Notes: generated by a model not told the origin, from the letters alone. Shown: positions 16,648-26,041, numbered from the stretch's first letter. The stretch is DNA of 64,000 bases from Opitutaceae bacterium EW11 (GCA_003054665.1 QAYY01000020.1:62001-126000), one strand, 5' to 3'. Numbers and translations are program-made.

Positions 16648-18366
16648 TCAGGGCTCCTGGATCTGAAGCACGCGGTCGATCGGCGGATTCTCCAACGTCT
16701 GCGTGCGGCCGCTCGGCCAGCGGATCTCGATCCGGTCGACCTTTGTCTGCGCGCCGAGCCCAAAATGCAGCCTTGGGTCCTGCTGGAAAACGTAGCTCGT
16801 CGGGCAGCGGGCCTCGCTCTGCTGCGTGAGCGGACCGGCGACGACCTTCACTCGGGCGCCGAAGCCGTCGCGGTTGCTGCGGGTCCCGGTGAGTCTCAGC
16901 GTCAGCCAGTGGCCGCCCGCCGCGAGCCGGTTGTGCAGGAGAATCGCCGGGCCGCCGAGGCTCGTCACGAGCAGGTCCATGCGCCCGTCGTTGTCGTAGT
17001 CGAACGCACCGCAGCCGCGGAGGTTCAACGCGCGCTGGAAAAACGCGCCGCCGCGGTCCGAGACATCGGCGAAGGTGGCGTTGCCCCGGTTTTCCAGCAA
17101 CAGGCTGGGCGAACCTTTGAGGTAGTGCGGATCGCCGTTCGCGATGAACACGTCCGCGTCGCCGTCGTTGTCGAAATCCAGGAAGCTGCCGCCCCAACCC
17201 GTGTAGCGCGACGAGACGGCCAGGATCCCCGCCGCCGCAACGCGATCGTCGAAGAATCCACCGGGCGAATTGAGGTAGAGCGAGGCGTTGCCGAAGCGCG
17301 TGACCAGCAGGTCGGGCAAACCGTCGCCATTGGCGTCGCCCACCGCGGCACCCATCGATCCGCCCGCCTCGCCGAACTGATTCAAGGCCACTCCGCAGGC
17401 GAGGCCCACCTCGGTGAAATGCCCCCTGCCGTCGTTGGCCAGGAGCAGATTGGCCGTGCCGTCGTTGGAAACGTAGAGGTCCTCGTCGCCGTCCAGGTCG
17501 TAGTCGATCGGGGTGACCGACATCGCGCGGTGGTTTGGGATGCGAATCCCGGCCTTCTCGCTGACGTCCTCGAAGGTGCCGTCGCCGCGGTTGTGATACA
17601 GCACGTTGAACTGCGCCTCGTACGAGAGCGGCCCCGGATACGGGATTCCCGCGCCCGCCGGCGGTTTGATCGCCGGATCGAACACGAGGTAGTTGGCGAC
17701 AAACAGGTCGAGAAGGCCGTCGTTGTCGGCATCGAAGAAGGTCGCGGAAATCCCGGCCTGCCTGGACACAAGCCCCGCCCGGGCGGTGACGTCCTCGAAC
17801 GTGCCGTCACCCCGGTTGTGGAAGAGAATCAGCTCGCCGAAGTTCACCACCAACAGATCGGTATGCCCGTCGTTGTCGTAGTCGGCGGCGGCCGCGGTCG
17901 TTCCGAACCCCCGCCCCTCGACGCCTGCCCGCTGGGTCACGTCCTCGAAGGTGCCGTCGCCGCGATTTCGATACAGCCGATTGCTCAGCCGCACCGTTCC
18001 GGGAGGAGCGTCGGACAAACCCGGCACCGGCCCGGAGTTGACGAGATAGACGTCCATGAGCCCGTCGCCATCGTAGTCCAGGAACGTGCCGCCGGCGCCG
18101 TCGGACTTCATGATGTTGTCGAGCTGCCCGTTGGCCAGCTGGTGCACAAAAGCGATTCCGGCGGCCTGCGTGGCGTCCTCGAACACGGCCGCCGCCGGGG
18201 AGGACGCCGCTGCCGCGGGGCGCTGCGTCCCCTTCGAGTCCGGCGCTTTCCCGCAACCGCCCACGCCGATCAATCCGGCGACGAGGGCGACCTGCCAGAG
18301 GGCCGCCCGCGAACGCACGGAGACGCAGTGCGACACAAAAACGTGGGGCGAAGCGGAAGAAAGCAT
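16648..18366 (-). CDS. CRTAC1-type FG-GAP/ASPIC-UnbV lipoprotein
   Basis: 572 residues. The N-terminus (MLSSASPHVFVSHCVSVRSR...VALVAGLIGVGGC) ends in a lipobox-like 'GVGGC', suggesting a lipoprotein. The domain order equals that of the downstream neighbour: 'VFEDATQAAGIAFVHQL', repeated FG-GAP blades ('DYDGDGLMDVYLVN', 'DYDNDGHTDLLVVN', 'DADNDGLLDLFVAN', 'DFDNDGDADVFIAN'), then ASPIC/UnbV ('GAQTKVDRIEIRWPSGRTQ'). Only 21 bases separate it from the next gene, so the three reverse-strand genes form one operon starting here. The 18367-18576 gap up to the divergent GH9 gene should hold its promoter. Confidence 0.9.
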   Translation of the reverse strand: MLSSASPHVFVSHCVSVRSRAALWQVALVAGLIGVGGCGKAPDSKGTQRPAAAASSPAAAVFEDATQAAGIAFVHQLANGQLDNIMKSDGAGGTFLDYDGDGLMDVYLVNSGPVPGLSDAPPGTVRLSNRLYRNRGDGTFEDVTQRAGVEGRGFGTTAAAADYDNDGHTDLLVVNFGELILFHNRGDGTFEDVTARAGLVSRQAGISATFFDADNDGLLDLFVANYLVFDPAIKPPAGAGIPYPGPLSYEAQFNVLYHNRGDGTFEDVSEKAGIRIPNHRAMSVTPIDYDLDGDEDLYVSNDGTANLLLANDGRGHFTEVGLACGVALNQFGEAGGSMGAAVGDANGDGLPDLLVTRFGNASLYLNSPGGFFDDRVAAAGILAVSSRYTGWGGSFLDFDNDGDADVFIANGDPHYLKGSPSLLLENRGNATFADVSDRGGAFFQRALNLRGCGAFDYDNDGRMDLLVTSLGGPAILLHNRLAAGGHWLTLRLTGTRSNRDGFGARVKVVAGPLTQQSEARCPTSYVFQQDPRLHFGLGAQTKVDRIEIRWPSGRTQTLENPPIDRVLQIQEP

Positions 18367-18576
18367 GGGGCGCCTGAAACGTACCGGCCGCCCGATACGG
18401 TGCGCAATCTACAACTCGGCCCACGTGGAACCGCGTCAGCACCGGCCCCGGTCCGCCCGGCCTCCTACCCGCCGAGCCGGACTGCGCTGCGGGCGGGAGC
18501 TTCTGTGCAATAATCAGTACACCGAAGTTCGGCCCGCAGGTTGAGTCGGGCGGACAGAGCCGTTTTATCCGCAGTC

Positions 18577-21285
18577 ATGCGCACCCCAATCCGCGTGTGT
18601 CTCCTCCTCGCGCTGGCCTCCGGCGCAACTGCGTTCGGCGCCGATCTTGCCATGCGGGTGACCGAGAAAAACTACCTCGATGCCCAGGGCTTCAGCGTCT
18701 TCCTCTACGACAGCACGTACCATCCGGTATTCGTCGACCAGAAGAACACCGCGATGGAGATGATTCTCCACGGGCACCGCATCGCGACCAACGGCGATGT
18801 GCGCCTCATGCCGACGCCCGAGCAGTGGGATTTGGTCGCGACTCTCAAAGGTCGCCAGGTCGAAAAGGCGAACAACCGGCTCACCGCCCAGCTCGCGTTT
18901 CCGTCCTTCGATCTCAACTACAGACTCGAAGTCGAGGCCGAACCCGGCGGCGTCAAGGTCAGCATTCATCTCGACAAGCCGCTGCCGGAGAAGCTCGTCG
19001 GGCGCGCGGGTTTCAACCTGGAGTTCCTGCCCTCGATCTACATGGGCAAGGCCTACCTCGTCGACGGAGCCAAAGCCGGCATTTTCCCGCGAACGCCCGA
19101 GGATCCGATGATCAAGGTCCTGCCGCTGGCAGACGAACCGAAGAAGGCGTATTACCTCGAGGATTGGGACAAGGCCAAAGGCTACACGCAGCCTCTGCCG
19201 TTCGCCGTCGGCAAGACCATCACCCTCGGAGTCGACGACGAGCTCTCAAGGGTGAGTGTCAAATCGGATACGGCGGAGCTCATGCTGTTCGACGGCCGCA
19301 GCCGCGCACAAAACGGCTGGTTCGTCCTGCGTTCGCTCATCCCCGCGGGTAAGACCGCCGGCGCGATCGTGTGGCACATCCGCCCGAGCGTGAACCCGAA
19401 CTGGACGCGGCCGCCGATGATCGCGCACAGCCAGGTCGGTTACGTGCCGGGTTTCGCCAAGGTCGCCGTGATCGAACTCGATCCGAAGTACGATGGCCCG
19501 AAAACCGCCCGGGTGCTCCGTCTGATGGAGGACGGATCCTACAAACCGGCGTTCGAGGGCCCGGTCACGCCGTCCACGCCGTGGCTGCGCTACGTGTATT
19601 CGAAATTCGACTTCACTCCCGTCAAGGAGCCCGGCCTCTACGTCATCGAATACGCCGACCAGCGCACGCCGGCGTTCCCGATTTCGAAGGACGCCTACGC
19701 CAACGTCTGGCAGCCCAGCCTGGATCATCACATTGCCGCCCAGATGGACCACGTTTCAGTCCGCGAAGGCTATCGCGTGTGGCACGGAGCCTCGCATTTG
19801 GACGATGCCCGTTTGGCCCCGGTCGTGGGCGAGCAGTTCGACGGGTGGAATCAAGCCGGCGCGACCGACGGCAAGTATAAAGGCGGCGACCACATCCCCG
19901 GCATGAACGTGGGCGGCTGGTACGATGCCGGCGACTTCGATCTCGAGGAGCCCGCGCAGCTCAGCGTGATTCAGAACCTGGCCCTCGCCTACCGCGAATT
20001 CGACCTCCGGTACGACGAGCTCACGGTCAACGAAGCCGCGCGCGAGGTGGAGATGCACCGCCCCGACGGCATCCCGGATGCCGTGCAGCAGGTGAAACAC
20101 GGCGCCGTCTACATCCTGGCGCAGTTCCACAATCTCGGTCACGCGATCCGCGGCACCCACGAACCCGACCTGCGCCAGTACACGCACCTGGGCGACGGCG
20201 CGACGAAGACCGACGGACGCATCTACGACCCCAATCTCGGGCCGGACGAGGTGAAGGGCGACTTCTCCGGCAAGCCGGACGACCGCTGGATCTTCTCCAC
20301 CAACAACCCGTTCTTCCAGTGGTACGCCATCGCGGCGCTCGCCGCGGCGGCGGATACGTTGAAGGGCTGGGACGACGCCACGGCGAAAGACTGCCTGGAG
20401 ACGGCGATTAAGGCGTGGAACGACGAAAAGGCCCACCCCACGCCGTTGCCGGCATCGTGGCACTTCGGCGGAGATCCGGAGGCAGCGCCCGAAGGCGGCG
20501 TGCTGGCCGCCTCCCAGGGCACGGAGTCCGGCGCCCCAAGCGCTCCCAACCGTCCGGGTAACGCGGGCTCGGCGACACCGGCCGCCACGAACACACCGCC
20601 GCCAGCTCCCCCGGCCGGCTTCGGGCGAGGTCGTTTCAGCGTGGGGTTGGACTGGGGCGCGGCGCTGGAGCTGACTCTCGCGACGAAAGGCGCCGAACCC
20701 TACAAATCGCGTCTGAAGGAGTTGCTTCCCCAGATCATCACCCCGGAGCAAATGGAATTTCGCGGGTGGACGGCGGTGCGCGCGCTGCCCTATCTCAGCG
20801 CGACTGAGAAAAACCAACTGCGGGAAGCGGTGAAGACGTACATGGCGGGCCTCGACCGGGAATTGGCAGCCACTCCGTTCGGCGTTCCTCCCAGCCTGCG
20901 AACCTGGGGTGGATCGGGCCAGGTCGTGGAGATGGCGATCCGGATGTATTTTCTGCACAAGGCGTATCCGGATCTCGTGAGTCCCGAATACACTCTGCGC
21001 GCCGTAAACTACATCCTCGGCACGCACCCGGTAAACAGCACGTCCTGGGTGGCCGGCGTCGGGACCGTCTCGAAGACGAAGACGTACAGCAACAACCGAG
21101 CGGACAACGCCTACATTCCCGGCGCCGTGGTTCCTGGATACATCATCATCAAGCCGGATTTTCCGGAGTCCCTCGACGATTTCGGCTTCCTCTGGTTCGA
21201 GCACGAAGCGGTCGTCGCCGGATCGGCCAGCTGGGTGGTTGCCGGCAACGCTGCGGACGCACTGACAAAACAGGCGGTGCAGTAA
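18577..21285 (+). CDS. Glycoside hydrolase family 9 enzyme with N-terminal Ig-like domain
   Basis: 902 residues from ATG 18577. A TTG at 18541 is also in frame, but the ATG places the signal peptide (MRTPIRVCLLLALASGATAFG) at the N-terminus. An immunoglobulin-like CelD_N-type domain (about 285-370; 'MIAHSQVGYVPGFAKVAVIE') precedes the (alpha/alpha)6 catalytic domain, which starts at 'NVGGWYDAGDFDLEEPAQ'. The end carries the GH9 'NYILGTHPVNSTSWVAG' segment and the terminal 'FGFLWFEHEAVVAGSASWVV' helix with the likely acid Glu. The first ~250 residues are an extra domain I cannot name. A Pro/Ala/Gly-rich stretch (about 650-690) interrupts the catalytic domain. Expected action is endo-hydrolysis of cellulose or mixed-linkage glucan. 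Confidence 0.85.
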   Translation: MRTPIRVCLLLALASGATAFGADLAMRVTEKNYLDAQGFSVFLYDSTYHPVFVDQKNTAMEMILHGHRIATNGDVRLMPTPEQWDLVATLKGRQVEKANNRLTAQLAFPSFDLNYRLEVEAEPGGVKVSIHLDKPLPEKLVGRAGFNLEFLPSIYMGKAYLVDGAKAGIFPRTPEDPMIKVLPLADEPKKAYYLEDWDKAKGYTQPLPFAVGKTITLGVDDELSRVSVKSDTAELMLFDGRSRAQNGWFVLRSLIPAGKTAGAIVWHIRPSVNPNWTRPPMIAHSQVGYVPGFAKVAVIELDPKYDGPKTARVLRLMEDGSYKPAFEGPVTPSTPWLRYVYSKFDFTPVKEPGLYVIEYADQRTPAFPISKDAYANVWQPSLDHHIAAQMDHVSVREGYRVWHGASHLDDARLAPVVGEQFDGWNQAGATDGKYKGGDHIPGMNVGGWYDAGDFDLEEPAQLSVIQNLALAYREFDLRYDELTVNEAAREVEMHRPDGIPDAVQQVKHGAVYILAQFHNLGHAIRGTHEPDLRQYTHLGDGATKTDGRIYDPNLGPDEVKGDFSGKPDDRWIFSTNNPFFQWYAIAALAAAADTLKGWDDATAKDCLETAIKAWNDEKAHPTPLPASWHFGGDPEAAPEGGVLAASQGTESGAPSAPNRPGNAGSATPAATNTPPPAPPAGFGRGRFSVGLDWGAALELTLATKGAEPYKSRLKELLPQIITPEQMEFRGWTAVRALPYLSATEKNQLREAVKTYMAGLDRELAATPFGVPPSLRTWGGSGQVVEMAIRMYFLHKAYPDLVSPEYTLRAVNYILGTHPVNSTSWVAGVGTVSKTKTYSNNRADNAYIPGAVVPGYIIIKPDFPESLDDFGFLWFEHEAVVAGSASWVVAGNAADALTKQAVQ

Positions 21286-21343
21286 AGGCGGACGCAGGAA
21301 TCCCGAGTCGACACGGACGACGCCCCCTCCTCCCTCGAGCCAA

Positions 21344-21476
21344 CACGCTTGCGGGGGGGGCGGCGCGTCCCTGCGACGACACTTTCCCTCCGCCCGCGTT
21401 TGACGCCATCTGCCGATAACGACGACGGCTCTCTTCACCGCTCGCGCGGGGACGCGTCGTGCCACCGGCAAACGCC
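21344..21476. repeat. Dispersed repeat with inverted ends (family GGCGCGTCCC)
   Basis: The left arm (21344-21384; CACGCTTGCGGG..., GGCGCGTCCCTGCGACGACAC) is almost identical to 50122-50163. The right arm (about 21445-21476; GCGGGGACGCGTCGTGCCAC) is a degenerate inverted copy of it. The element occupies most of the gap between the convergent GH9 and VF530 genes. A shorter member lies at 6682-6746. No coding capacity is apparent. Confidence 0.6.
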
Positions 21477-21503
21477 GAATCGGCGGACGCCCGTCCGGCG
21501 CCT

Positions 21504-21764
21504 TCAACGCGACTGCACCGTTTCCACGTACAAGGCCTCCACCTTCGCCCGCGCCCACGGAGTCCGGCGCAGAAACTGGAGCGAGGATTTGATGCTGGGA
21601 TCGAACTTGAAGCAGCGAATGTCGATGCGCGTCCCGAGTTCCTCCCAGCCGTACCAGTCGACCAACTTCTTCACGATGGTTTCCAGGGTCACGCCGTGAA
21701 GCGGATCGCGGGAGGCTCCCGCGCGTCCGGGATTGAGCGGCTGACCGTCGTCCTGATTGGTCAT
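21504..21764 (-). CDS. VF530 family (DUF2132) small protein
   Basis: 86 residues, matching the VF530/DUF2132 family along its whole conserved core: '[16 protein letters not shown]', '[15 protein letters not shown]', '[18 protein letters not shown]', 'KVEALY'. The first ~20 residues are a poorly conserved polar tail. Members are small, mostly helical, and have been annotated as DNA-binding from structure; the cellular role is unknown. It is monocistronic, convergent with the GH9 gene and separated from it by a dispersed repeat. Family identity is secure. Confidence 0.9.
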   Translation of the reverse strand: MTNQDDGQPLNPGRAGASRDPLHGVTLETIVKKLVDWYGWEELGTRIDIRCFKFDPSIKSSLQFLRRTPWARAKVEALYVETVQSR

Positions 21765-21845
21765 GGCGCCATGAATGAGGATTCACACCCGAGGCGCAAG
21801 GGACCAAGAAACGCCCTTCATCGTCCGACCGTCCGTTGATCGCTC

Positions 21846-22769
21846 TCAGACCGCGAGGGTCGCGCGTTCTTCGTCGTTTTCCCAGGCTCCCGGCCTGCGC
21901 GCCAGGGTTTCGACGTCGCGGCGCGGCGGCGCTCCGAACATTCGCGAGTACTCCCGACTGAACTGCGAGGCGCTTTCGTAGCCGACCTCGAACGCGGCCG
22001 TCTCCACGTTCGCGTCTCCGTCCACCATCAGGCGCCTGGCCTCGAGCAGCCGCAGCCGTTTCTGGTACTGCAGGGGCGAGAGCGCCGTGACCGCCTTGAA
22101 GTGCCGGTGGAAAACTGACGGGCTCATCCCGGCCACCTTGGCCAGGTCCTCGATGCGGACCTGCTTGGCGAAATGCTGCCGCAACGTGCGGATCGCCGCC
22201 GCGATTCGTCGTTCGTGGCTCTGAGCGAGCGCCATCCGAATCACCTCCGCGCCATGGGGGCCGCTGAGCAGCCAGTAGGTGATCTCCCGCATGATCGCGG
22301 GATACAGCGCGCGGATCGCCTGCGGCGTATCGAGCAGCCGGACCAAGCGCAGCGTCGCATCGGCCAGCGGGCCGTCCACTTCAATGGAAAAAACGCCCGG
22401 CTTCGTCGACTCGTCGACCGCGGGCGGATTCTCGAGCGCGCTGAGGACCTCGCGCATGACCGCCTGATCAAGTTCGAGGACGAGCCCTAGGTAGGGTTCG
22501 CGCACGCTGGCCTCCGCCACACGGCCCAGCATCGGCACCTCGGCGGTCACGATCAACGCCTGCCCAGCCCGATAGTCGATCCGGCGGTCGCCAAAGGTCG
22601 CCCACTTGCCGCCTTGAGCGACGAGGCACAACGCCGGGCGGAAGAGGATATGGTTCGGCCGTTTCGGCTTGTCCGCGCGCATCAGGGTCAATCCGGGCAC
22701 CGCGGTGGCGAGAGGGCGATCGCACGCCGCGGTGTGCCGCGCGAGGATTTTGACGAGATTCTCCAGCAT
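21846..22769 (-). CDS. AraC family transcriptional regulator with N-terminal cupin-like domain
   Basis: 307 residues from ATG 22769 (MLENLVKILARHTAACDRPL). An upstream in-frame start would add a Cys-rich, non-conserved 48-residue extension. The N-terminal domain (about 15-170) is the AraC_N type ('PNHILFRPALCLVAQGGKWA', 'YRAGQALIVTAEVPM'). Two helix-turn-helix motifs follow in the AraC/XylS C-terminus ('IEDLAKVAGMSPSVFHRHFK' and 'VETAAFEVGYESASQFSREY'). It is transcribed divergently from the short-chain dehydrogenase gene with 116 bases between them, the usual arrangement for an activator of the adjacent oxidoreductase. The inducer is unknown. Confidence 0.92.
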   Translation of the reverse strand: MLENLVKILARHTAACDRPLATAVPGLTLMRADKPKRPNHILFRPALCLVAQGGKWATFGDRRIDYRAGQALIVTAEVPMLGRVAEASVREPYLGLVLELDQAVMREVLSALENPPAVDESTKPGVFSIEVDGPLADATLRLVRLLDTPQAIRALYPAIMREITYWLLSGPHGAEVIRMALAQSHERRIAAAIRTLRQHFAKQVRIEDLAKVAGMSPSVFHRHFKAVTALSPLQYQKRLRLLEARRLMVDGDANVETAAFEVGYESASQFSREYSRMFGAPPRRDVETLARRPGAWENDEERATLAV

Positions 22770-22885
22770 GGGCGTCGTTCGCCCATACCCATGCTCCGGA
22801 GGCAGGATTAGGCAAGAAAACGGGAATCCGCGGCATGTCGGATTCGGCCCCGTAGTGCTATCGTGGATGCAAGTTCCGATCGCAC

Positions 22886-23662
22886 ATGAACAACAACACC
22901 TCGACCTCCTCAACCCGGATCGCCCTCATCACCGGCGGAAGCCGCGGCCTCGGCCGCAACACCGCCGTCAGCCTCGCCCGCCGCGGCGTCTCCTCGATCA
23001 TCACCTATCATTCGAACCGCCCCGAAGCGGACAGCGCGGTCGCCCAGATCGAACAGCTCGGGGCGAAAGCCGTCGCTCTCCAGCTCGACGCCGGCGACAC
23101 CGCCCAGTTCGGAGCTTTTGTCGAAGCTGTGCGCGGGGCGTTGGCCAAGCTCGGCGCAACGCAGCTCGACTACCTCGTCAACAACGCCGGCACGGGCCTG
23201 CAGAAAAGCTTCGATCAAACGACCGAGGCCGAGTTCGACCAGCTGTATCGCGTCCATCTGAAGGGCGTATTCTTCCTCACCCAAAAGCTCCTGCCGCTGC
23301 TTCGCGACGGCGGGCGCATCGTCAACCTTTCGTCGGGGCTCACTCGATTCTCGCTCCCAGGCTCCTCCGCCTACGCCTCGATGAAAGGCGCGATCGAAGT
23401 CCTCACGCGCTATCTCGCGAAGGAACTCGGCGCCCGGGGCATCGCCGTCAACACCGTCGCGCCCGGCGCCATCGCCACCGACTTCAGCGGCGGTCGGGTG
23501 CGCGACAACCCGGAGATCAATCGTATTGTCTCCGGCATGACAGCCCTCGGCCGGGCCGGCGAACCCGACGACATCGGCCCGATGATCGCCTCGCTGCTCT
23601 CGGAGGATAACCGCTGGGTCAACGCCCAACGCATCGAAGTCTCCGGCGGCATGAACCTCTGA
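22886..23662 (+). CDS. Short-chain dehydrogenase/reductase (SDR)
   Basis: 258 residues, classical SDR length. The nucleotide-binding motif is 'ALITGGSRGLGRNTA' (TGxxxGxG); 'NNAG' stabilises the fold; the active site has Ser in 'IVNLSSGLTRFS' and Tyr-x-x-x-Lys in 'SSAYASMKGAIE'. The 'NTVAPGAIATDFSGG' loop is typical of NADP(H)-dependent enzymes of the FabG-like group. Cytoplasmic; substrate unknown. It is divergent from an AraC regulator that probably controls it. No other enzyme shares the transcript: a 170-base gap with two small inverted repeats (23669-23697, 23703-23728) separates it from the GH5 gene. Confidence 0.93.
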   Translation: MNNNTSTSSTRIALITGGSRGLGRNTAVSLARRGVSSIITYHSNRPEADSAVAQIEQLGAKAVALQLDAGDTAQFGAFVEAVRGALAKLGATQLDYLVNNAGTGLQKSFDQTTEAEFDQLYRVHLKGVFFLTQKLLPLLRDGGRIVNLSSGLTRFSLPGSSAYASMKGAIEVLTRYLAKELGARGIAVNTVAPGAIATDFSGGRVRDNPEINRIVSGMTALGRAGEPDDIGPMIASLLSEDNRWVNAQRIEVSGGMNL

Positions 23663-23668
23663 CATCGC

Positions 23669-23728
23669 GCTTCATCAGGAGCCCTCCCGGATGAAGCCTT
23701 CATCTCCGAAGCCCAGCCGCCTCGGAGA
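23669..23728 (+). terminator. Two weak hairpins after the SDR gene
   Basis: Inverted repeats GCTTCATC/GATGAAGC (23669-23676 with 23690-23697) and TCTCCGA/TCGGAGA (23703-23709 with 23722-23728) lie just past the SDR stop. Neither is followed by a T-run, so termination is only a possibility. Confidence 0.3.
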
Positions 23729-23833
23729 AGCCGGGATGTTTCCCCACCCCTCGGACGGAAGACCCTTCCGCTGCCATGCTGTACCGAGTTCTGGTGACGG
23801 GCGCTCTGGCGGAGGGCGTGTTAAGCTTCCGCG

Positions 23834-25891
23834 ATGTATCCAGCGGATGCCCCCCACTCGGAAACTGTGCCCCAGGATGTTGTCGCGAGCGCGCTCGACG
23901 CCGCTGCGTCGGCAAACCGGAGCGGCGCAGCCGGCAGACTATCACCACGCAACATCATCCTCCGCCGGGTCTTACTGGTGGCGACGATCCTTTTGGCCGG
24001 CATCCCTTGGGTCGCCTTCGCCCAATTGCCCACTCCGACCTACGGCTGGAATCTGGGCAACACGCTCGAACCCCCGAGCGGTGAAGGCACTTGGGGACCG
24101 CCCGCCACCCAGGCGTTGATCGACTCGGTCGCGGCCTCCGGATTCAACACCGTTCGCATCCCCTGCGCGTGGAACAGCCACGCCGACCCCTCGAGCCATC
24201 AGATCGACCCGACCTACATGACCCGGGTCAAACAGGTGGTCGACTGGTGTTACGCCCGGAATCTCACCGTGATCATCAACTCCCATTGGGACGGGGGTTG
24301 GCTCGACACGAAAATCACCGACAAGGTGGACTCGACGATCACGGACAGGATCAAGTCGTTTTGGACGCAGATCGCCACCCGCTTCAAGGACTACGACGAC
24401 AAGCTCCTGTTCGCGGGGACCAACGAGCCTGAAGCCAGCACGGCCGCGCAGATGTCGACCTTGCTGGCGTATCACCAGACCTTCGTCGACGCGGTGCGGG
24501 CCACCGGGGGAAACAATCTCACCCGCTGGCTCGTCGTGCAGGGTCCCAACACCAATATCGATCAGACGGATACGCTGATGAACACCCTGCCCAGCGATCC
24601 GACTCCGAACCGGCTGGCGGTCGAAGTCCACTACTATGCGCCCTATCAATGGGCTTTGATGCCCAAAGACGCCGACTGGGGCGGCATGTTTTATTTCTGG
24701 GGGCAGGGCTATCATTCGGCGACCATGCCTGCCCGCAACTCCACCTGGGGCGAGGAATCGTACGTGGACGCGGAATTGCAGAAGATGTACGCGAAGTTCG
24801 TCAGCCGCGGCATCCCGGTGATCCTGGGGGAGTTTCAGGCGATAAAACGCATCGGCTTCCCGGGGCTCTCCGGCGCGGATTTCCAGCTCCACGTCGCATC
24901 GAGAACCCATTTCCACAAATACGTGGTCGACGCCGCCAACAGCCGCGGAATCAAACCGATCTATTGGGATATCGCCGGGCAGCTGTTCGACTGGACAACG
25001 GGCGCGGTCACCGACCAGGACAACAAGAACGCCTTGACCGGAGGAGCCGAGCTTCCGCCGCCGGGAGGCGCGTCCGGCGGGGGCACTCCTTCGCGCTTGG
25101 TCAACCTTTCCACCCGCGCCATCGCGGGAAAAGACAGCAGCACGCTGATCGCGGGTTTCATCATTCAGGGAAACGCCAGTCGCAAGGTGCTGATCCGCGC
25201 CGGCGGCCCGTACCTCGCGCAATTCGGCGTGGACAATCCCCTCTCTGATCCGCTGCTGACGCTCTTCGCCGGCCAGCAGCAGGTCCTGCAAAACGACGAC
25301 TGGGGTTCGGATGCGACCAACATCGCGACCGTCACGGCCCAGGTGGGCGCCGTCTCGTTTTCCGCGGGCAGCAAGGACGCGGCCATCACCGCCACGCTTC
25401 AGCCCGGCGTCCCATACACCGCGCAGGTGACGGGAAACAAGGGCACGGTCGGCAACGCCATCATCGAGGTGTTCGACGCCGACAGCGACACGACCTCAAG
25501 CCTCGTGAACCTGTCGACCCGCTCGTACGTGGGCACGGGCGCGAGCATCCAGATCGGCGGATTCATCCTGCATGGCGGCGGTCCGGCGAGGGTTTTGATC
25601 CGGGCCGGCGGGCCGTACCTCTCGCAATACGGCATCGCCGACGCGCTCGCGGACCCCGTCGTGACGCTCTACGCGGGGCAGCAGCAGATCGCGCAGAACG
25701 ACAACTGGGGCGACAACGCCGACGCCGTCTCCCATGCCTGCGCTCAGGTGGGCGTGCCCAGCTACGCAAACGGCAGCAAAGACTCGGCCCTCGTCCTGAC
25801 GCTCAGCGGCGACGTGCCCTACACCGCCCAGGTCTCGGGAAAAAACGGGGGCGTCGGCAACGCGCTGATCGAAATCTTCCAGCTGCCGTAA
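23834..25891 (+). CDS. GH5 family endoglucanase with two C-terminal repeat domains
   Basis: 685 residues as annotated. The first ~40 residues are polar and precede a signal segment (RRVLLVATILLAGIPWVAFA, about 44-63), so the true start may be internal and non-ATG. The catalytic (beta/alpha)8 domain spans about 65-405: 'GWNLGNTLEP', 'NTVRIPCAWNSH', acid/base Glu198 in 'GTNEPEA', 'VEVHYYAPYQW', and nucleophile Glu333 in 'VILGEFQAI'. This is the GH5 cellulase pattern. A Gly/Pro linker leads to two tandem ~130-residue copies (about 420-549 and 556-685) that open with 'LVNLSTR' and contain 'VLIRAGGPYL'. The same domain ends the protein at 31886-32884. Secreted; likely substrate cellulose or a related beta-glucan. 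Confidence 0.87.
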   Translation: MYPADAPHSETVPQDVVASALDAAASANRSGAAGRLSPRNIILRRVLLVATILLAGIPWVAFAQLPTPTYGWNLGNTLEPPSGEGTWGPPATQALIDSVAASGFNTVRIPCAWNSHADPSSHQIDPTYMTRVKQVVDWCYARNLTVIINSHWDGGWLDTKITDKVDSTITDRIKSFWTQIATRFKDYDDKLLFAGTNEPEASTAAQMSTLLAYHQTFVDAVRATGGNNLTRWLVVQGPNTNIDQTDTLMNTLPSDPTPNRLAVEVHYYAPYQWALMPKDADWGGMFYFWGQGYHSATMPARNSTWGEESYVDAELQKMYAKFVSRGIPVILGEFQAIKRIGFPGLSGADFQLHVASRTHFHKYVVDAANSRGIKPIYWDIAGQLFDWTTGAVTDQDNKNALTGGAELPPPGGASGGGTPSRLVNLSTRAIAGKDSSTLIAGFIIQGNASRKVLIRAGGPYLAQFGVDNPLSDPLLTLFAGQQQVLQNDDWGSDATNIATVTAQVGAVSFSAGSKDAAITATLQPGVPYTAQVTGNKGTVGNAIIEVFDADSDTTSSLVNLSTRSYVGTGASIQIGGFILHGGGPARVLIRAGGPYLSQYGIADALADPVVTLYAGQQQIAQNDNWGDNADAVSHACAQVGVPSYANGSKDSALVLTLSGDVPYTAQVSGKNGGVGNALIEIFQLP

Positions 25892-25939
25892 CCGACGCCC
25901 GTCCGCGAACGGCCCAGGGGACCGCGTGGTCGGCCCCGG

Positions 25940-25980
25940 CTGGCGCGCTCCGGCGTTTTCACGCGGCGGGAGAGCGCCAG
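25940..25980. terminator. Hairpin between convergent GH5 and DGPF genes
   Basis: CTGGCGcGCTC (25940-25950) pairs with GAGCGCCAG (25972-25980) with one bulged base, forming a GC-rich stem between two converging genes. There is no T-run, so a bidirectional terminator role is plausible but unproven. Confidence 0.35.
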
Positions 25981-26041
25981 AACCGAAATGCCGATCGAGA
26001 GTCTGCGGCGGCGGCGCGTATCCACCGCCGCACTTCGATGC

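Noticed and set aside
15076-18513. Two long forward open frames (508 and 582 codons) opposite the CRTAC1 genes
   Set aside because: They mirror the repeated DxDxDG codons of the reverse genes, giving repetitive 'VAVAV' translations and no signal peptide or domain.
18541-18568. A TTGAGT-N16-TTTTAT promoter for the GH9 gene
   Set aside because: The -10-like box ends only eight bases before the ATG, leaving no room for a normal leader; in GC-rich DNA such a match may be chance.
21351-21360. Run of eight G residues as a possible assembly error or phase-variable tract
   Set aside because: It lies between genes inside a dispersed repeat whose other copy has GGGTGGGT at the same place, so it has no coding consequence.
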